Assembly (NCBI RefSeq): GCF_037176765.1
Contig: NC_090028.1
Coordinates: 21,029,234 to 21,093,233 of the forward strand
Direction of reading: 5' to 3'
Length of the DNA: 64,000 bases
From: Anolis sagrei
Lineage: Eukaryota > Chordata > Lepidosauria > Squamata > Anolidae
Shown here: positions 1 through 22,300 of the stretch, piece by piece
Numbering within the stretch: the stretch's first letter is position 1
Layout of the letters: each line of letters begins with the position of its first letter
Made by a program: the position numbers and the translations under genes
Notes under the pieces: model-generated
Seen by the model: the letters and a program-made list of their open reading frames with translations, nothing else
What the model was told of the DNA's origin: nothing
Databases searched by the model: none

Positions 1-772
1 ATCCATAGGTTACTACAGTGGAATGCCACTGCTTTAACTATGTGGACCTTCATTGCCATCGTGATGACTCAACTCTTCACTATTTTATTGAGACTGGTCA
101 TTGCTTTCCTATTAAGAGGGAAACGTCTTCTGATTTCCTGGCTGCAGTCTATGTCTGCAGACATCTTCACGCCTAGAATTACAAAGTCTATCACTGCCTC
201 CATGTTTTCTCTGTCTATTTGCCTGTTATCAATCATTCTGGTTGCCATAATCTTGGTTTTTTTATGTTTAACTGCAACCCAGCTTTTGCACGTTCTTCTT
301 TCACCTTGATTAGAAGGCTCCTCAGCTCCTCCTCGCTTTCAGCCATCAAAGTGGTATCATCTGCATATATAAGGTTGTTAATGTTTCTTCCAGCAATTTT
401 AACTCCAGCCTTGGCTTCATCAAGCCCTGCACATTGCATGATGTGTTCTGCATACAAGTTAAAAAGGTTGGGTGAGAGTATACAACCTTGTCGTACGCCT
501 TTCCCAATCTTGAACCAGTTCTTACTGTTGTTCCTTGGTCCTTATACAGATTCCTCAGGAGAGAGACAAGGTGATTTGGTATGCCCATACCACCAAAAAC
601 CTGCCATAATTTATTATGATCCACACAGTCAAAGGTTAGAATAATCAATAAAACAGAAATAGATGTTTTTCTGAAACTCCCTGCCTTCCTCCATTATCTG
701 ACAGGTATTGGCAATTTGGTTTCTCATTCCAAAGCCTTTTCTAAACCCAGCATCTAGCAACTCTTGCTCCAT
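1..772 (-). mobile_element. Bov-B (RTE) LINE fragment, cut by window edge
   Basis: Minus-strand frames give [40 protein letters not shown] and [20 protein letters not shown], the Bov-B reverse transcriptase with its YADD box. It parallels the copy at 60839-61975 and reaches further 5' (RKGFGMRN...). The frame is broken, so this copy is dead. Confidence 0.9.
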
Positions 773-775
773 GTA

Positions 776-1020
776 TTTTATTTATTTATATTTATTTACT
801 GTATTTGTATATCGCCTTTTGCAGCCAATTGGTGACTCACGTATTGCTGGAGAATATGAATATGTAGAGAATGTAAATTGTATATTTATTTATTTCTTGC
901 ATTTCTACCCCACCCTTCTTCCCCGAAGACCATTTTACTCGAGTCTTATTCCAGTCGTCGTCCCCAAATGAAATCCTTTCTACAAAAAAGAAAAAAAAAA
1001 GGGGGGGGGGAGCACAGGCA
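776..1020. repeat. AT-rich LINE/SINE tail pieces and a poly-G run
   Basis: Reversed 3' tails (tttatttactgtatttgtat; atttatttatttcttgcatt followed by taccccacccttcttccccg) are the ends seen on L2-like LINEs and SINEs elsewhere in the window. A purine run with ten G follows at 990-1010. Confidence 0.5.
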
Positions 1021-1132
1021 ATCCTCAAGTTACAAACATATGACTTTATATGACTGGAGTCACACTTTAAAAATATAACTGTCCCGAATTCCATACAAAT
1101 ACAACTTAAGGACAAACCTACAGAACCTATCT

Positions 1133-1374
1133 TGGGTTGTTGTAAGTTTTTTGGGCTGTATGGCCATGTTCCAGAAGCATTCTCTCCTGATGTTTTGCCC
1201 ACATCTATGGCAAGCATCCTCAGAGGTTGTAAAGACCTCACAACCTCTAAAGATGCCTGCCATAGATGAAACAGGTGAAACATCAGGACACAATGCTTCT
1301 GGAACATGGTCATTCAGCCCAAAAAACTTACAACAACCCAGTGATTCTGACCATGAAAGCCTTTGACAATACAT
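1133..1374. mobile_element. Penelope-like terminal repeats, head-to-head, with 11-bp target duplication
   Basis: Two arms of about 100 bp are inverted copies of each other around 1235 (gggttgttgtaagttttttg and its complement at the far end). The unit is flanked by AGAACCTATCT at 1122-1132 and 1375-1385. The same sequence recurs at 9345, 9645, 31360 and 59640. I assign it to a Penelope-like element because Penelope-like coding pieces occur with it and it holds a hammerhead-like fold. Confidence 0.75.
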
Positions 1375-1599
1375 AGAACCTATCTCGTTTGTAACTTGGG
1401 GACAGCCTGCATCTAGCTCTTTCTGTATCACAGAAGTTGTGCACAGATTCTCTTTATTTATTTTTTGTTATCAATCTCTTGTTCTTTTTAAAGAAACTAT
1501 TGGAGGATCAGTTACTCCAACATACTGTATTCTCTATCTTTGGAATCAAAAAGAAGATAGAAGCTTTATTTGAACAATTTTACAAACCTCTTCTTTCTA

Positions 1600-10138
<8,539 letters not shown>

Positions 10139-10366
10139 GACGAGCCTTCCTCAGGAAGCCAGCGAAAAACCCTCCACCAACTCAGCACATCCAGACTTCC
10201 GGCGCAGAGGTGATGACGCCATCAAGGGCGCCGCAGCCTTCTCGCGAACTGTAATTCCCAGCAAGCTCGGCGCCGTCGCCATGGGGACCCGGGCTGAGGG
10301 GGCGTGGCCGGGAAGGGGGCGTGGCCGAGCCCTGGAGGCAGAAAAGCGGTTTTGCTTTTGGCAGCG
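10139..10366. promoter_or_regulatory. Divergent GC-rich promoter shared by TMEM208 and FBXL9
   Basis: The two ATGs point away from each other across 228 bp rich in CpG and without an evident TATA box. Visible motifs: an ETS-type ACTTCCGG (10195-10202), a CRE-like TGATGACG (10211-10218), a ZNF143/Staf-like AACTGTAATTCCCAGCAAGC (10247-10266), and two GGGGGCGTGGCC boxes of Sp/KLF type (10297-10308 and 10315-10326). These sites are typical of housekeeping bidirectional promoters. The bases are read directly; binding is inferred. Confidence 0.75.
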
Positions 10367-10393
10367 ATGGAGAGTTCGAGGTTACCTGTCGAG
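10367..10393 (+). CDS. FBXL9: FBXL9 exon 1 coding part
   Basis: ATG codes MESSRLPVE, then donor gtgagtctg. LPVE is the canonical start of an F-box, and the next exon continues it in frame ([10 protein letters not shown]). The ATG is the first in frame downstream of the GC-box promoter. Confidence 0.85.
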
Positions 10394-13300
10394 GTGAGTC
10401 TGCTTTGCAGAGGACGAGTCACCCTGATTCTCTGTTATCATTATCATTATATTATTATTATAATATTATGTATTATATAATACAGGGGTCCTCAAACTAA
10501 GGCCCAGGGGCCGGATACGGCCCTCCAAAGTCATGTACCTGGCCCTCGCTCAGGGTCAACCTAAGTCTGAAACGACTTCAACGCACACAACAACAACAAT
10601 CCTATCTCTTCAGCCAGAAGCGGGTCTATGCTGATGATCGTGCCATTACTGCCTCATAGGCTGAACAGGGTATAGGGTTACAGCCTGTGCTGGACGGAGT
10701 CGCACTCCACTTGAAGGTGCAGGTTCGCAGCTTGGGTGTGATCCTGGATTCATCGTTGAGCCTGGATCCCCAGGTCTCAGCGGTGACCAGGGGAGCATTT
10801 GCACAGCTTAGGCTCGTGCGCCAGCTGCGCCCGTACCTCGGGAAGTCTGACTTGGCCACGGTGGTACACGCTCTGGTCACATCCCGCCTTGACTACTGCA
10901 ACGCTCTCTACGTGGGGCTGCCCTTGAAGATGGCCCGGAAGCTTCAGCTAGTCCAGCGCGCGGCAGCCTCTTTACTAACAGGAGCGGGACGCAGGGAGCA
11001 TACAACGCCCTTGCTGTCCCAGCTCCACTGGCTGCCGATCTGCTACCGGGCCCAATTTAAGGTGCTGGTGTTGGCCTACAAAGCCCTAAACGGTTCCGGC
11101 CCAAAATACCTTGCTGACCGCATCTCGGCCTATGAGCCCATGAGGGCCTTGAGATCGTCCGGGGAGGCCCTTCTCTCGATCCCGACTGCCTCACAGGCAC
11201 GCTTGGCGGGGACGAGGGATAGGGCCTTCTCGGTGGTGGCCCCCCGGCTGTGGAACACCCTCCCTGTAGACATCAGACAGGCACCCTCCCTTATGTCATT
11301 CTGCAAGAGCCTAAAGACATGGTTATTTGAGAAGGCGTTTAACTAAGTGCTATAACAATTGGCAATGACAACTGGAACGGAATATGGATTACGAGATTGG
11401 CTTATGATTCTACGACGAGACGACGCGGATGATTTAGTGTAATTTATTATTGTTGTATTGCTGATGGATATGTTGATATGCTGTTGTGTTATTGCTTCAT
11501 TGTAAACTGTTTTTATATGTTGTACACCGCCGTGAGTCGCCCTAGGGCTGAGAACGGCGGTCAACAAATGCAGTAAATAAATAAATAAATAAATAAATAG
11601 GCTGTCCAGGTCCTGAACCGGTGCTTGGCCGCTGTGACGGTCTGGATGAGGGCGAACAAATTGAAATTGAATCCAGACAAGACAGAGGTACTCCTGGTCA
11701 GTCGCAAGGCCGAACAGGGCATAGGGTTACAACCTGTGTTGGATGGGGTCGCACTCCCCCTGAAGGTTCGCAGCTTGGGTGTGACCCTGGACTCATCGCT
11801 GAGCCTGGAACCCCAGGTTTCGGCGGTGACCAGGGGAGCATTTGCACAGCTAAAGCTTGTGCGGCAGCTGCGCCCGTACCTTGGGAAGTCTGACTTGGCC
11901 ACGGTAGTCCACGCTCTGGTTACATCCCATTTAGACTACTGCAACGCTCTCTACGTGGGGTTGCCTTTGAAGACAGCTCGGAAGCTCCAACTAGTCCAAT
12001 GCTCGGCAGCCATGTTACTAACAGGAGCGGAGCGCAGGGAGCATACAACCCCCCTGTTGCGCCAACTCCACTGGCTACCGATCTGCTACCGGGCTGAATT
12101 CAAAGTGCTGGCGTTGGCCTTTAAAGCCCTAAACGGTTCCGGCCCAAGCTACCTATCTGACCGCATCTCTGCCTATGAACCCACCAGGACTTTGAGATCT
12201 TCCGGGGAGACCCTGCTCTCGATCCCGCCTGCTTCTCAAGCTCGGCTGGCGGGGATGAGAGATAGGGCCTTCTCGGTGGTGGCTCCTCGGCTGTGGAACG
12301 CCCTTCCTACGGACATTAGACTAGCACCATCTCTAATGGTATTCCGCAAAAAGGTGAAGACCTGGATGTTTGTGCAGGCGTTTGAGTAATTTAGTGCAAT
12401 CTGGTAATGGAACATAGGAATGGAACAATGGACGACGAACCTGGACTACGCTTGGATGATAAGAAGATTGAGTACGGTTGTTTTTTGTAATAATTGTGCA
12501 TTGTAATTGCTTATTGGTAATTTATGGATAATGTGTTAAGTCAATTGTTATATGTTGTATGAAACCACTGCTGTTTCTACTGTTTTTACTGTTTGTGAAC
12601 CGCTGTGAGTCGCCTTCGGGCTTGAGATACAGCGGTATATAAGCAAAGTAAATAAATAAATAGGATACCTGCTACAAAACAGGAGCTTTTTTGTTGAGTT
12701 CCAGAGAAGCAGATGGCTGAACCAGAAGAACGGCCTGCCTCAGGGGAGCGTGCTTGCTCCAACCATGTTCAACATCTACACAAATGACCAGCCACTGCCA
12801 GAAGGGACAGAGAACTTCATCTATGCTGATGATCGTGCCACTACCGCTCAAGCAGGGAGCTTTGAGAAGGTTGAACAGAAGCTTTCCGAAGCTCTAGGTG
12901 CTCTTACCACCTACTACAAAGAAAACCAGCTGATCCCTAATCCATCTAAAACACAGATATGTGCTTTCCACCTTAAGAACAGACAAGCATCCTGAGCCCC
13001 GAGGATTACCTGGGAAGGAATCCCACTGGAGCATTGCAGCGCACCCAAATACCTGGGAGTCACTCTGGACCGTGCTCTTACCTACAAGAAGCACTGGCTG
13101 AATATCAAGCAAAAAGTGGGTGCTAGAAACAATATCATATGAAAGCTGACTGGCACAACCTGGGGATCACAACCAGATACAGTGAAGGCATCTGCCCTTG
13201 TGCTTTGCTACTCTGCTGCTGAGTATGCATGCCCAGCGTGGAACACATCTCACCACGCTAAAACAGTGGGTGTGGCTCTTAATGAGACATGCCGCATTAT

Positions 13301-16300
13301 CATGGGGTGTCTGTGCCCTACACCACTGGAGAAATTACACTGTTTAGCCGGTATTGCACCACCTGACATCCGCCGGGAAGTAGCAGCCAATAGTGAAAGG
13401 ACCAAGGCAGAAACATCTCCAGCTCATCCCTTGTTTGGGTATCAGCCAGCACATCAATGACTTAAATCTAGAAATAGTTTTCTAAGATCTACACAGACAC
13501 TCGCTGGAACACCTCAGCAAGCGAGAGTCCAAAAGTGGTAGGCTCAAACCCAGAACCTCAACCAATGGCTGATACCAAATGAGAGACTCCCCCCTGGGCA
13601 CACAGAGGACTGGGCGACTTGGAAGGCGCTGAACAGACTGCGCTCTGGCACCACGAGATGCAGAGCCAACTTTCAGAAATGGGGCTACAAAGTGGAATCC
13701 TCGACATGCAAGTGCGGAGAAGAACAAACCGCTGACCACCTGCTGCAATGCAACCTGAGCCCTGCCACATGCACAATGGAGGACCTTCTTGCGGCAACAC
13801 CAGAAGCACTCCAAGTGGCCAGATACTGGTCAAAGGACATTTAATCAACTACCAAACTCACAAAAGTTGTATTTTGTCTGTTTGTTTGCTTTGTTCTGTA
13901 AAAAATGTAATATAATTGACTGGTGACCCTGACACGAGAAATAAATAAGCCAACAGCAGGCTCACACCTCCCATTGAAATACTAATAAGTTTATATTTGT
14001 TAAAATTGTTCTTCATTTTAATTATTGTATTGTTTTTAAGTGTTCTTTGCACTACAAATAAGATATGTGCAGTGTGCATAGGAACTCATTCATGGTCTTT
14101 TTTTGGTCAAATTATAATTTGGCCCTCCAACAGTTTGAAGGACTGTGATCTAGCCCTCTGTTAAAAAAACTTCGAGGACCCCTGATATAATAACTTGATG
14201 ACAAAAAGGTTGCCGGTTCGAATCCTGGGAGCGGGGGTGAGCTCCCACTGGTAGCCCCAGCTTCTGCCAACCTAGCAGTTTGAAAACATGCAAATGTGAG
14301 TAGATCAATAGGTACCGCTTCTGCGGGAAAGTAAGGGTGCTCTGTACAGTAATTTACTTACTTAGGCGATCCCTCGTTGTCCGAGTAGGATAGTCTTCCA
14401 GGATCAGTGTTCTGGCGGTGAGTCAGTAGGTGACTGTGGAGCCCTATTCTTGACCTCCATGTTCTCCCGCAGTGAGGGCATCGATTTCCAGGTGGAAGGC
14501 GGTCCCAGTTGGGGTTGGCTTGATGCGCCTTCCTCTTGGCACAGTTCTCTCTTTCACCCTCCATCCATGCCTCTTCAAATTCTACAGCGCTACTGGTCAC
14601 AGCTGACCTCTAGCTGGAGCGCTCAAGGGCCAGGGCTTCCCAGTTCTCAGTGTCTATGCCAGAGTTTTTAAGGTTGGCTTTGAGCCCATCTTTAAATCTC
14701 TTTTCTTGTCCTCCAACATTCCGTTTTCCGTTCTTGAGTTCAGATTAGAGCAACTGCTTTGGGAGACAGTGGTCGGCATCCAGACAATGTGGACAGTCCG
14801 GCGGAGTTCTTTGGACCTCAGCTTTTGAACTGGCATAGATCTTTTTCTTAGCAGCACAGTTGACGTCTCTCTTGTCAGGCTTAATCGCCTTTCACAGAAG
14901 CTCTTCCAGGTTCACCAGATACAGCTCTGAAAAACATGGACTCTGGAGACATCAGGTTACAAGCAAGTTCAAGTTTACTAAGCACAGAGCAAAAGCACGT
15001 CCATCTACAGTGAGCGTCTAATCATGGAAAAAACACACAGGAAACCACAGTCAAAACAGTTCTTGCAGCTGCTTGGCTCTTCTGCTGCAAAAGGGAAACT
15101 CCTTAAATTTCTCACACAACTCAGCAGAAAGCTTATCTCATGACTACTCAATCACAGCCTAAAAAATAAACAGTTCAGTACAGCATTACACTCTATGTGG
15201 CATCCATATTGGCAATACATGAATTACATTTAAAACATATTACAAAACTTCATTATACTCTGACATCACTGCCATGTTTGGAAGGCTTTCCTTTTCTTGT
15301 CAATTAGCTGTTGGATCTCGTTGTCATTTTCGTCAAACCAATCTTTTTTTTAATAGATTTTTTATTATTCCAAAAAGGAAGAAAAAAAAACGTTTTGTTA
15401 TTATACAAGGGAAGTGGGATGTTTCTTGGTTTGGTATCCAATAGTTTCTTCGCAGGCTGAGATGATGGAGGTCTTCAGTTTGTTCCAATGTTCCTCAACA
15501 TTTTCGGGGTGTTCTAGGGGTAGATGGTCCTTGAGTGCTGTTTGGAGGAGGGCTCGTCTGGAGGGCTCCTGAACGGCTTGGATGTTCATTTTGCGCCTTG
15601 TCTTTCTTCTTTGGAGTCTGCGCTTGGGGGTGATCTTTTTTTAAAAAAAATACTTTTTATTGTGCAAATTTTCAAGTGACATAATAGCATAAAATACATG
15701 TAAAGCATAGACGTGGACATAAACATAAGAGAGGAGAATTGGGGGAAAGGGGGCGAGGGTAGAGAAAGAGAAGAGAAAAAGAGAAAGAAAAAAAAGGATA
15801 CAAAATCATATAGTGTCCATAAATCACCCTGCCCGCCGTGCTTTGACTTCCCAAAGTCTTCAAAGAGTCAGTTAGTAGTTGGAGTTAATATAGTGCTTTC
15901 TTCCGTTGCATTTCCGGCGTAGCTTGGGTATATGAGTCTTTTTCAAATGCTGGACAGGTCTATTATCAATGTCATCTTTAATGAAATCTTTGAATCCTTC
16001 CCAGTTCGTCTTTTTTGTTGAATTGTTTAGACGCTGAGATAAACAATCCATTTGGATTATGTCGAATGTTTTCGTTATCCAGTCCTCAATTGTTGGAGTT
16101 TCCTTCTGTTTGCATCTTTTGGCCAGCAACATCCTTGCCGCAGTACTTAATAGAAAGAAGATTTTTTCATGGTTGCTATTAAATTTTGGGTAAGATATGC
16201 CTAAAAGATACATTTCTGGGAGCTGCGCGAAATTGATTTTTAGTATTTTTTGGGTTGATGAATGTATTTCTCTCCAATATTTCTTAATTTTTTTACACTC

Positions 16301-19300
16301 CCACCATTGGTGGTAGAAAGTCCCTATCTCTTTTTGACATTTCCAGCACTTATTTGAAGCTGTTTTGCTGAATTTCGCAATTTTATCAGGGGAGTAGTAC
16401 CACTTAAAAAACATTTTAAACCAGTTTTGTTGAGACTCAGCATTCTGGCACCATACCTACTACTAGTAGTAGTAGGAGAAGAAGAAGAAGTGATGCAGAA
16501 GCCGTTGGCTATTGTATATTTTAATTTAGTATTCCAAATTTCCTCCCATTGCTTTAAGAGAATACTATGCCCAATATCTTTTGCCCATTTGATTTGGCAT
16601 TCCTTTATTTGTTCTTCCTCGGTTGCCCAAGATAGAATTTGTTTGTATAATATCTTAATTAGTTTCTTTTCCTTTTGCATAATTATATCCCATGTATCTT
16701 GTTGCGGGCAAAAACCTTGTTTTTTATCTTCTATAAAGCTTTGATGCAGCTGATGGTATTGCATCCATGTAAGGTTGGCATTTAATTGTTTAATCTCCTC
16801 TAATGATTTTATAGCGAAGTTTTTCCCGTCTGTGGTTTTTAGAATTTGTTTATATGTTAGCCAATTTTCTCTGCCTAATTCTCTTTTATGTTTTACTTCT
16901 GCTGGAGATATCCACAATGGTGTTTTGTTGTATAATCTTGGCTTGTACTTTTCCCAAGTTTTAATTAGTGCGGCCCTTATGTAATGATTGTTGAAATCTT
17001 TTTCCACCTTCCTCTTATTGTACCAGATATATCCATGCCAGCCTGATTTAAGGTCAAATCCTTCCAATGCTAATAGTTTCTGATTTTTTAGAGTTGCCCA
17101 TTCTTTAAATCCCACTAGGTTACATGCTTCACAATAAGCTTTAAAATTTGGTAGGCCTAAACCCCCTCTTTGTTTTTTTTCCGTCGGTAAGTATTTTATA
17201 ATTTATTCTGGCTTTTTTTTGTTTTTCCATATAAATTTTATTATGTCTGTGTTTCACTTTTTGAAGAGATAATCATTCCTTATGATTGGTAAAGCTTGGA
17301 AAAGAAAGAGAAGCTTGGGGAGTATATTCAATTTGATTGTTGCAATTCTGCCCAAGATGGAGATGTTTTGATGCTTGGGGGTGATCTTGATAGCCATTGT
17401 GGATCGGATTAGCCTGTGGTCAGTCCAGCAGTCATCAGCACCTGTCATGGCTCTGGTGAGAAGCACATCACAGCGGCCTCTGACACATGTGATTACGTAG
17501 TCTAAGAGGTGCCAATGCTTTGACCGGGGGTGCTTCCATGATGTCTTGAGCTTGTTTTTCTGGCGGAAGAGTGTGTTGGTGATGACAAGGTTGTGTTCCG
17601 CACATTTGGTGAGAAGCAGGATGCCATTCAAGTTGCTGTTTCCAACCCCGTCTTTTCCTATGGTCCCTGGCCACAGGTCGAAGTCTCGCCCGACTCTTGC
17701 ATCGAAGTCCCCCAGGAGGATGATTTTGTCCTCCTTAGGTATCCCGATAGGATGGTGTCCAGCTGACAGTAATTTTTTTCCTTGATGTATTCATCAGCAT
17801 CTAGTGTTGGTGCATAGGCACTTATGATAGTTGCCTGTTGGTTTTTGGCAAGTTCAATTTGAAGAGTTGAGAGTCGTTCATTGTTGCCAGTGGGTGCTTC
17901 GGTCAGATGCTTCACCAGATAATTTCTGATAGCAAAGCCAACTCAGTGCATTCTTTGGTCTTCTTCGGGCAGTCCCTTCCAGAAGAAGGTGTAGCCTCCC
18001 TTTTCTTCCTTCAGCTGTCCCTCTCCTGCTCTCCGGGTCTCCTGAAGTGCTGCTATGTCGATGTTAAAGCGTCCCAGCTCCCTTGCAATGATGGCAGTTC
18101 GGGGCGTTCACCGTCAGTGTTGTCCATTAGTGTCCGTACGTTCCATGTTCTGAAGTTCATTTTTCTTTTTTAGCCGCAGGATGGTGACCCCACAGGACAC
18201 AGCAGTCCAGTCAGGAGTAAGAGAAGCAGACTATGTTTAGGGCACCTTTTCTAGCCCCTTCCCCATGTGGGGTGAGCAGAATGGATCCTCAAAAGGACTG
18301 CTCAGTCATGGATACAGCTGCCGAACTACTCAACTGCCTCGGACCTTGAGGTAGAACGACTGAGTCTGTACCCACCACCCATGTGCCAGTCTGTGACTAG
18401 GGGCTTCCAGATTTCACAGTCCTGCCCCCGTCACCACTCGCTGATCGCCATGGGACTTCTGTTGGTTTGTTTTAATTTTCCTTGGAAGACGCCTGTGTGT
18501 GAGTTTTTGTAATGTGTGGAGGTCAGTGCACAACTGATCAACACACAGTCTTCACAGAGTGAGGTTCCATGGGTGGCATAGTTTAAAACGATGACCGTGG
18601 CTTCTCAGTCTGTTGCAGCCTTCCTCCGCCTTCACGGGCATTGTAACATGTACCATGTTATCCTCCACCTGCTCTGCCATTGAGATGTTTGGGTCTTCGG
18701 GCTGTGCTTGGTCGAGAACCTCCCCCGCGGCCACTCCTGGGAGTGCACGACTCCAGTCGTTGCGCGCACAGGTTCATTGGAACATGCAAGCCGCCTCACC
18801 ACAACAAGGTGAGATAGTCCATCAAGCGGGCATAGAGTCATGCCGGCCACATGACCTTGAGGGTGTTTACGGACGATGCCGGCTCTTCGGCTTAGAAATG
18901 GAAATTAGCACTGCCACCACCACTCCCCACAACAGTATTCTTAACTGGAATATGCATGAAAGCCAAGTTCACCACTGAACACAACAATACATCTACACTT
19001 TAGCTGCCATAGCTCAATATTTACAGAATTGTGGGAGTTGTTGCTTTACATGGTCTTCCCTACTTGCCTAGAGGGAGGGTTAAGAGTACAGACTGAAAAT
19101 ATCCACCATCATCAATAACTTTGGAGCATTTATTATGTAGTACTGGTGTGTTTAAATTGCAGAATAGGGGAGCTATGCCAGGCCTGTTGGGGACCACGAG
19201 AAAATAAACATAGTTTTTTATGGGACTCACTTGTCTGAGGTCTCATCATGCTTCCTGCGATCTTAGTTTGTTAAGACTTAGAAAGACTTTAAGAGGGTAA

Positions 19301-22300
19301 TTAGACAATGTTAAAAATATAACCCATGTACACAGAAGCAAATATGGTACCTGGGATGGAACAGATTTTGTAAACACAACAGTGCATAAGGTTTTTTTAT
19401 TTGGTGTAAACTTACCTTGGAAGTCTGTGTGTGTCTAAATGACCTTTGTTTAGGCCAGGGGTGGGGATGACATCACCCTCTAGGTTTCGTTGAACTTCAA
19501 GCTCTTCAACTTCTGCAGGCTGAAAGCCAAAAGTAAGATCACAACAACATCTGTTATAGAAACCCCATATGCTGATGATAATATAGTCTGTGCTTATTCA
19601 GAGGAAGACCTCCAAGCCATTTTAAACCCACCTTTGCAAAAGTATATGAAAAGCTTGTCCTCTCACTGAACATTGAGAAAACAAAAGAGAAAACCAGCCA
19701 AAGGCACCAAAATACCAGAAATAAATCTCAATGGTGTAATGCTAGAAAATGTTGACCATTTCAGCTACCTAGGCAGCCACCTTTCCTCAAAAACCGACTA
19801 ACTCCAAAATATAACATTGTCTGAGCTCTGCAAGTGCAGTATTTTCTTAAATGATTGAGGACTGGGACATTTGTAGGGATACTAAGATGCTTGTTTATGA
19901 AGCTATTGTCCTCCAACTCTGTTGTATGTCTGTGGAACATGGACCCTTTCAGATGTCACTCTTGACTTCTGGAAAGATTCCATTGGCGTAGGCTTCAAAA
20001 AAATTCTGCAAATCTCTTGGGAAGAAGACAGATGGACCAATGTCAGCGTTCTGGAAGAGGAAGCAAAGACCGCCAACATTATTTATTTATTTATTTATTT
20101 CGGACATTTATATCCCGTCCTATCTCGATCTCCGCTGAGGGACTCAAGGCGGTGAACAACCAGCACACCATGATGCCCACAACCAAAAGCATACAATTTA
20201 AATAACAACAATATAGCAACAGTATAAAAACATTCAATCAATCGCCAATTAAGTCCTCATCCTAAAGGCAGTCCGTCAAGTCCATTGAAGCCGTCACTTT
20301 GCCAGCAAGGCAGCCTAGTCTGTGAATGCTTGATCCCATAGCCAGGATTTCACTTGTTTCTGAAAGGTCAGGAGAGATGGAGCAGATCTAATTTCGCTTG
20401 GGAGGGAGTTCCACAGCCAAGGGGCCACCACAGAAAAGGCCCTGTCGGGAAACAGATCACAAGACAGGGAGTAGTTCGATATGGCTTCAGAGACCCTTAA
20501 TTCCACTGATTCCAAACTGGATAAATGGATGGAAATGGTCCAAGGGCTACAAAACTGAATGGGACATCTTGCTCTTGAGGTCAGAGAGACTAAAGAGCAG
20601 GTACAGCTCTTACTTCAGAAGCAGTCAAAGTCTGAAGCCAAAATAAAATCCCTAGAACAAAATATGCAATTTTTGAATCAGAAAGTAGCAGATTTGGAGA
20701 ACCGTCAGAGGCATAGAAACATTATTCTATCAGGCATTCCAGAGTACTTAAGTGATAAAGACCTGATCAAATCCTTGACTGAATGGTGGGAGGAATTTGA
20801 AGTACCAGCTATGCCAGATGACACTGAGCGTGCACACAGAATATCCTCAGATGTTTAAAAAGATAAAAACCAGTGAAAACAAAGACCAAGGACAGTGATA
20901 ATTGCTTTTGCCAGAGAATCCACTTGTTTAAAAGTCTACAAAAAAACCCTGAGGAAAGTACAGGACTTAAAATATAATGGAAATAAGGTAATAGTCTTTC
21001 AGGACTTGGCAAAATCAACTAGAGAAGAAAGAGCTTCGCTCAAGGTCGTCACAGACAGACTCAGAACACAAAAGATTAAGAACCCCTGGGCCTTTCCGGC
21101 AACTATTGTTATCTATAAAGGAGGGAAAAAAGTGGTGGGACCGAGAACAGGGCCCCACCAGAAGATCTTAATTGTCTTGATGGTTCATAGGGGAGAATAC
21201 ATTCAGACAGGTAAAGCGGGCCAGAACCGTATAGGGTTTTGTAGGTTAAAACCAGCACTTTGGTACCAACAGTGTTGTGGATTTTGAACAGGCACGAATG
21301 GAGGGAGAAGTGTGGCGAGAGAAAGGCATGTCAGGAAACCGTTCCATCTGAAAATCAATGTCCTCCTTGTGAAAGACCATGCGGATCTAGAATAGGTCTC
21401 TGTAGTCACTGCCAAGATTCAGAAATATGAACTTTACTTCTGATTTGTGCAAAAAGGAGTCACGTTGTGCTAGTAACAAAGCTAACAAGTTCTACCGAAC
21501 TTTTTATGTAAGACTTTTTAATACTCTTTTGTTTAGCACATGCATTCTGCTAATTGGCCAGCTCGATATCTTACAATTGGCTAATTCCTATATGTGTGTG
21601 TTGTCAGAATTAGTGAAGGTATGCATGTATGTTTTTTCAATGTGTTTCTATGTAATTAAGAATGGGTTAAGATGTAATTCAATATGGATTCTGTTATGTT
21701 AAATTGTGCATGAGAAATACTGTGAGAAGCAAAGAAGCAGAGAAAGAGTAACCTTGACAGAAGTAAGATAACACGTTCTCTGGCTGGGAAGAAATAGGGA
21801 GGATCCGGCCAGAGAAGTGAGATAAGCAGATGTTCAGAAAACTGTTTGTGCTATGCTTTGTAGTTCCTGATTTTTGCCCGCTTAGAATGGACGTGTGTAG
21901 AAGTACTTAGTAAACTTTGTGTTATTTTAAAACTGAGAAACTGCAGAGTCCTGATTTTTGGAGTCCAGAAAACCCACACACACAGATAGATATCTACATA
22001 AAAACTCCAACCATCACCCAAGTCAAAAAAGAAGCACCATTAAAGCCTTGGCAGACCGTGCAAAAAGAATCTGCGAACCCCACCTCCTCCAAGATGAACT
22101 GAACCACCTCAACTGGGCTCTCCAGGCCAATGGATACTCCACCTCAGACATCAGAAAAGCTGCAAGACCAAGAACAAGCCACGAGAGTCAAGATGAAGAT
22201 CCACCCAGAGGAAAAGTGTTCCTGCCATACATCAAGGGAACCACTGACCGCATAGGGAAGCTGATGAGGAAACACAACAAAACAATATTCACACACATAA

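Larger units (their letters stand above)
10483..14184 (+). mobile_element. hAT (Charlie-like) element with perfect 8-bp target duplication, filled with LINEs
   Basis: Left end CAGGGGTCCTCAAACTAAGG, right end CTTCGAGGACCCCTG; both flanked by ATATAATA (10475-10482, 14185-14192). Inner ends cggccctccaaagtc and tttggccctccaacag are typical of the group. No transposase was seen; between the ends lie two L2-like copies and a LINE of another family. Confidence 0.85.
14350..18830 (-). mobile_element. Endonuclease-type LINE with C-terminal zinc finger, internally deleted
   Basis: Reading right to left: GC-rich 5' region (18180-18790), endonuclease ([33 protein letters not shown]), [16 protein letters not shown], then, after loss of most of the reverse transcriptase, RRTVHIVW and the C2H2-like end [21 protein letters not shown] (14358-14600). 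The family is common in vertebrates; I cannot fix its clade. Two foreign elements lie inside it. Confidence 0.7.

Noticed and set aside
14358-14600. C2H2 zinc finger protein fragment ([21 protein letters not shown])
   Set aside because: This finger ends the ORF of a widespread LINE family, and LINE endonuclease sequence lies on the same strand further on, so it is not a host zinc-finger gene.
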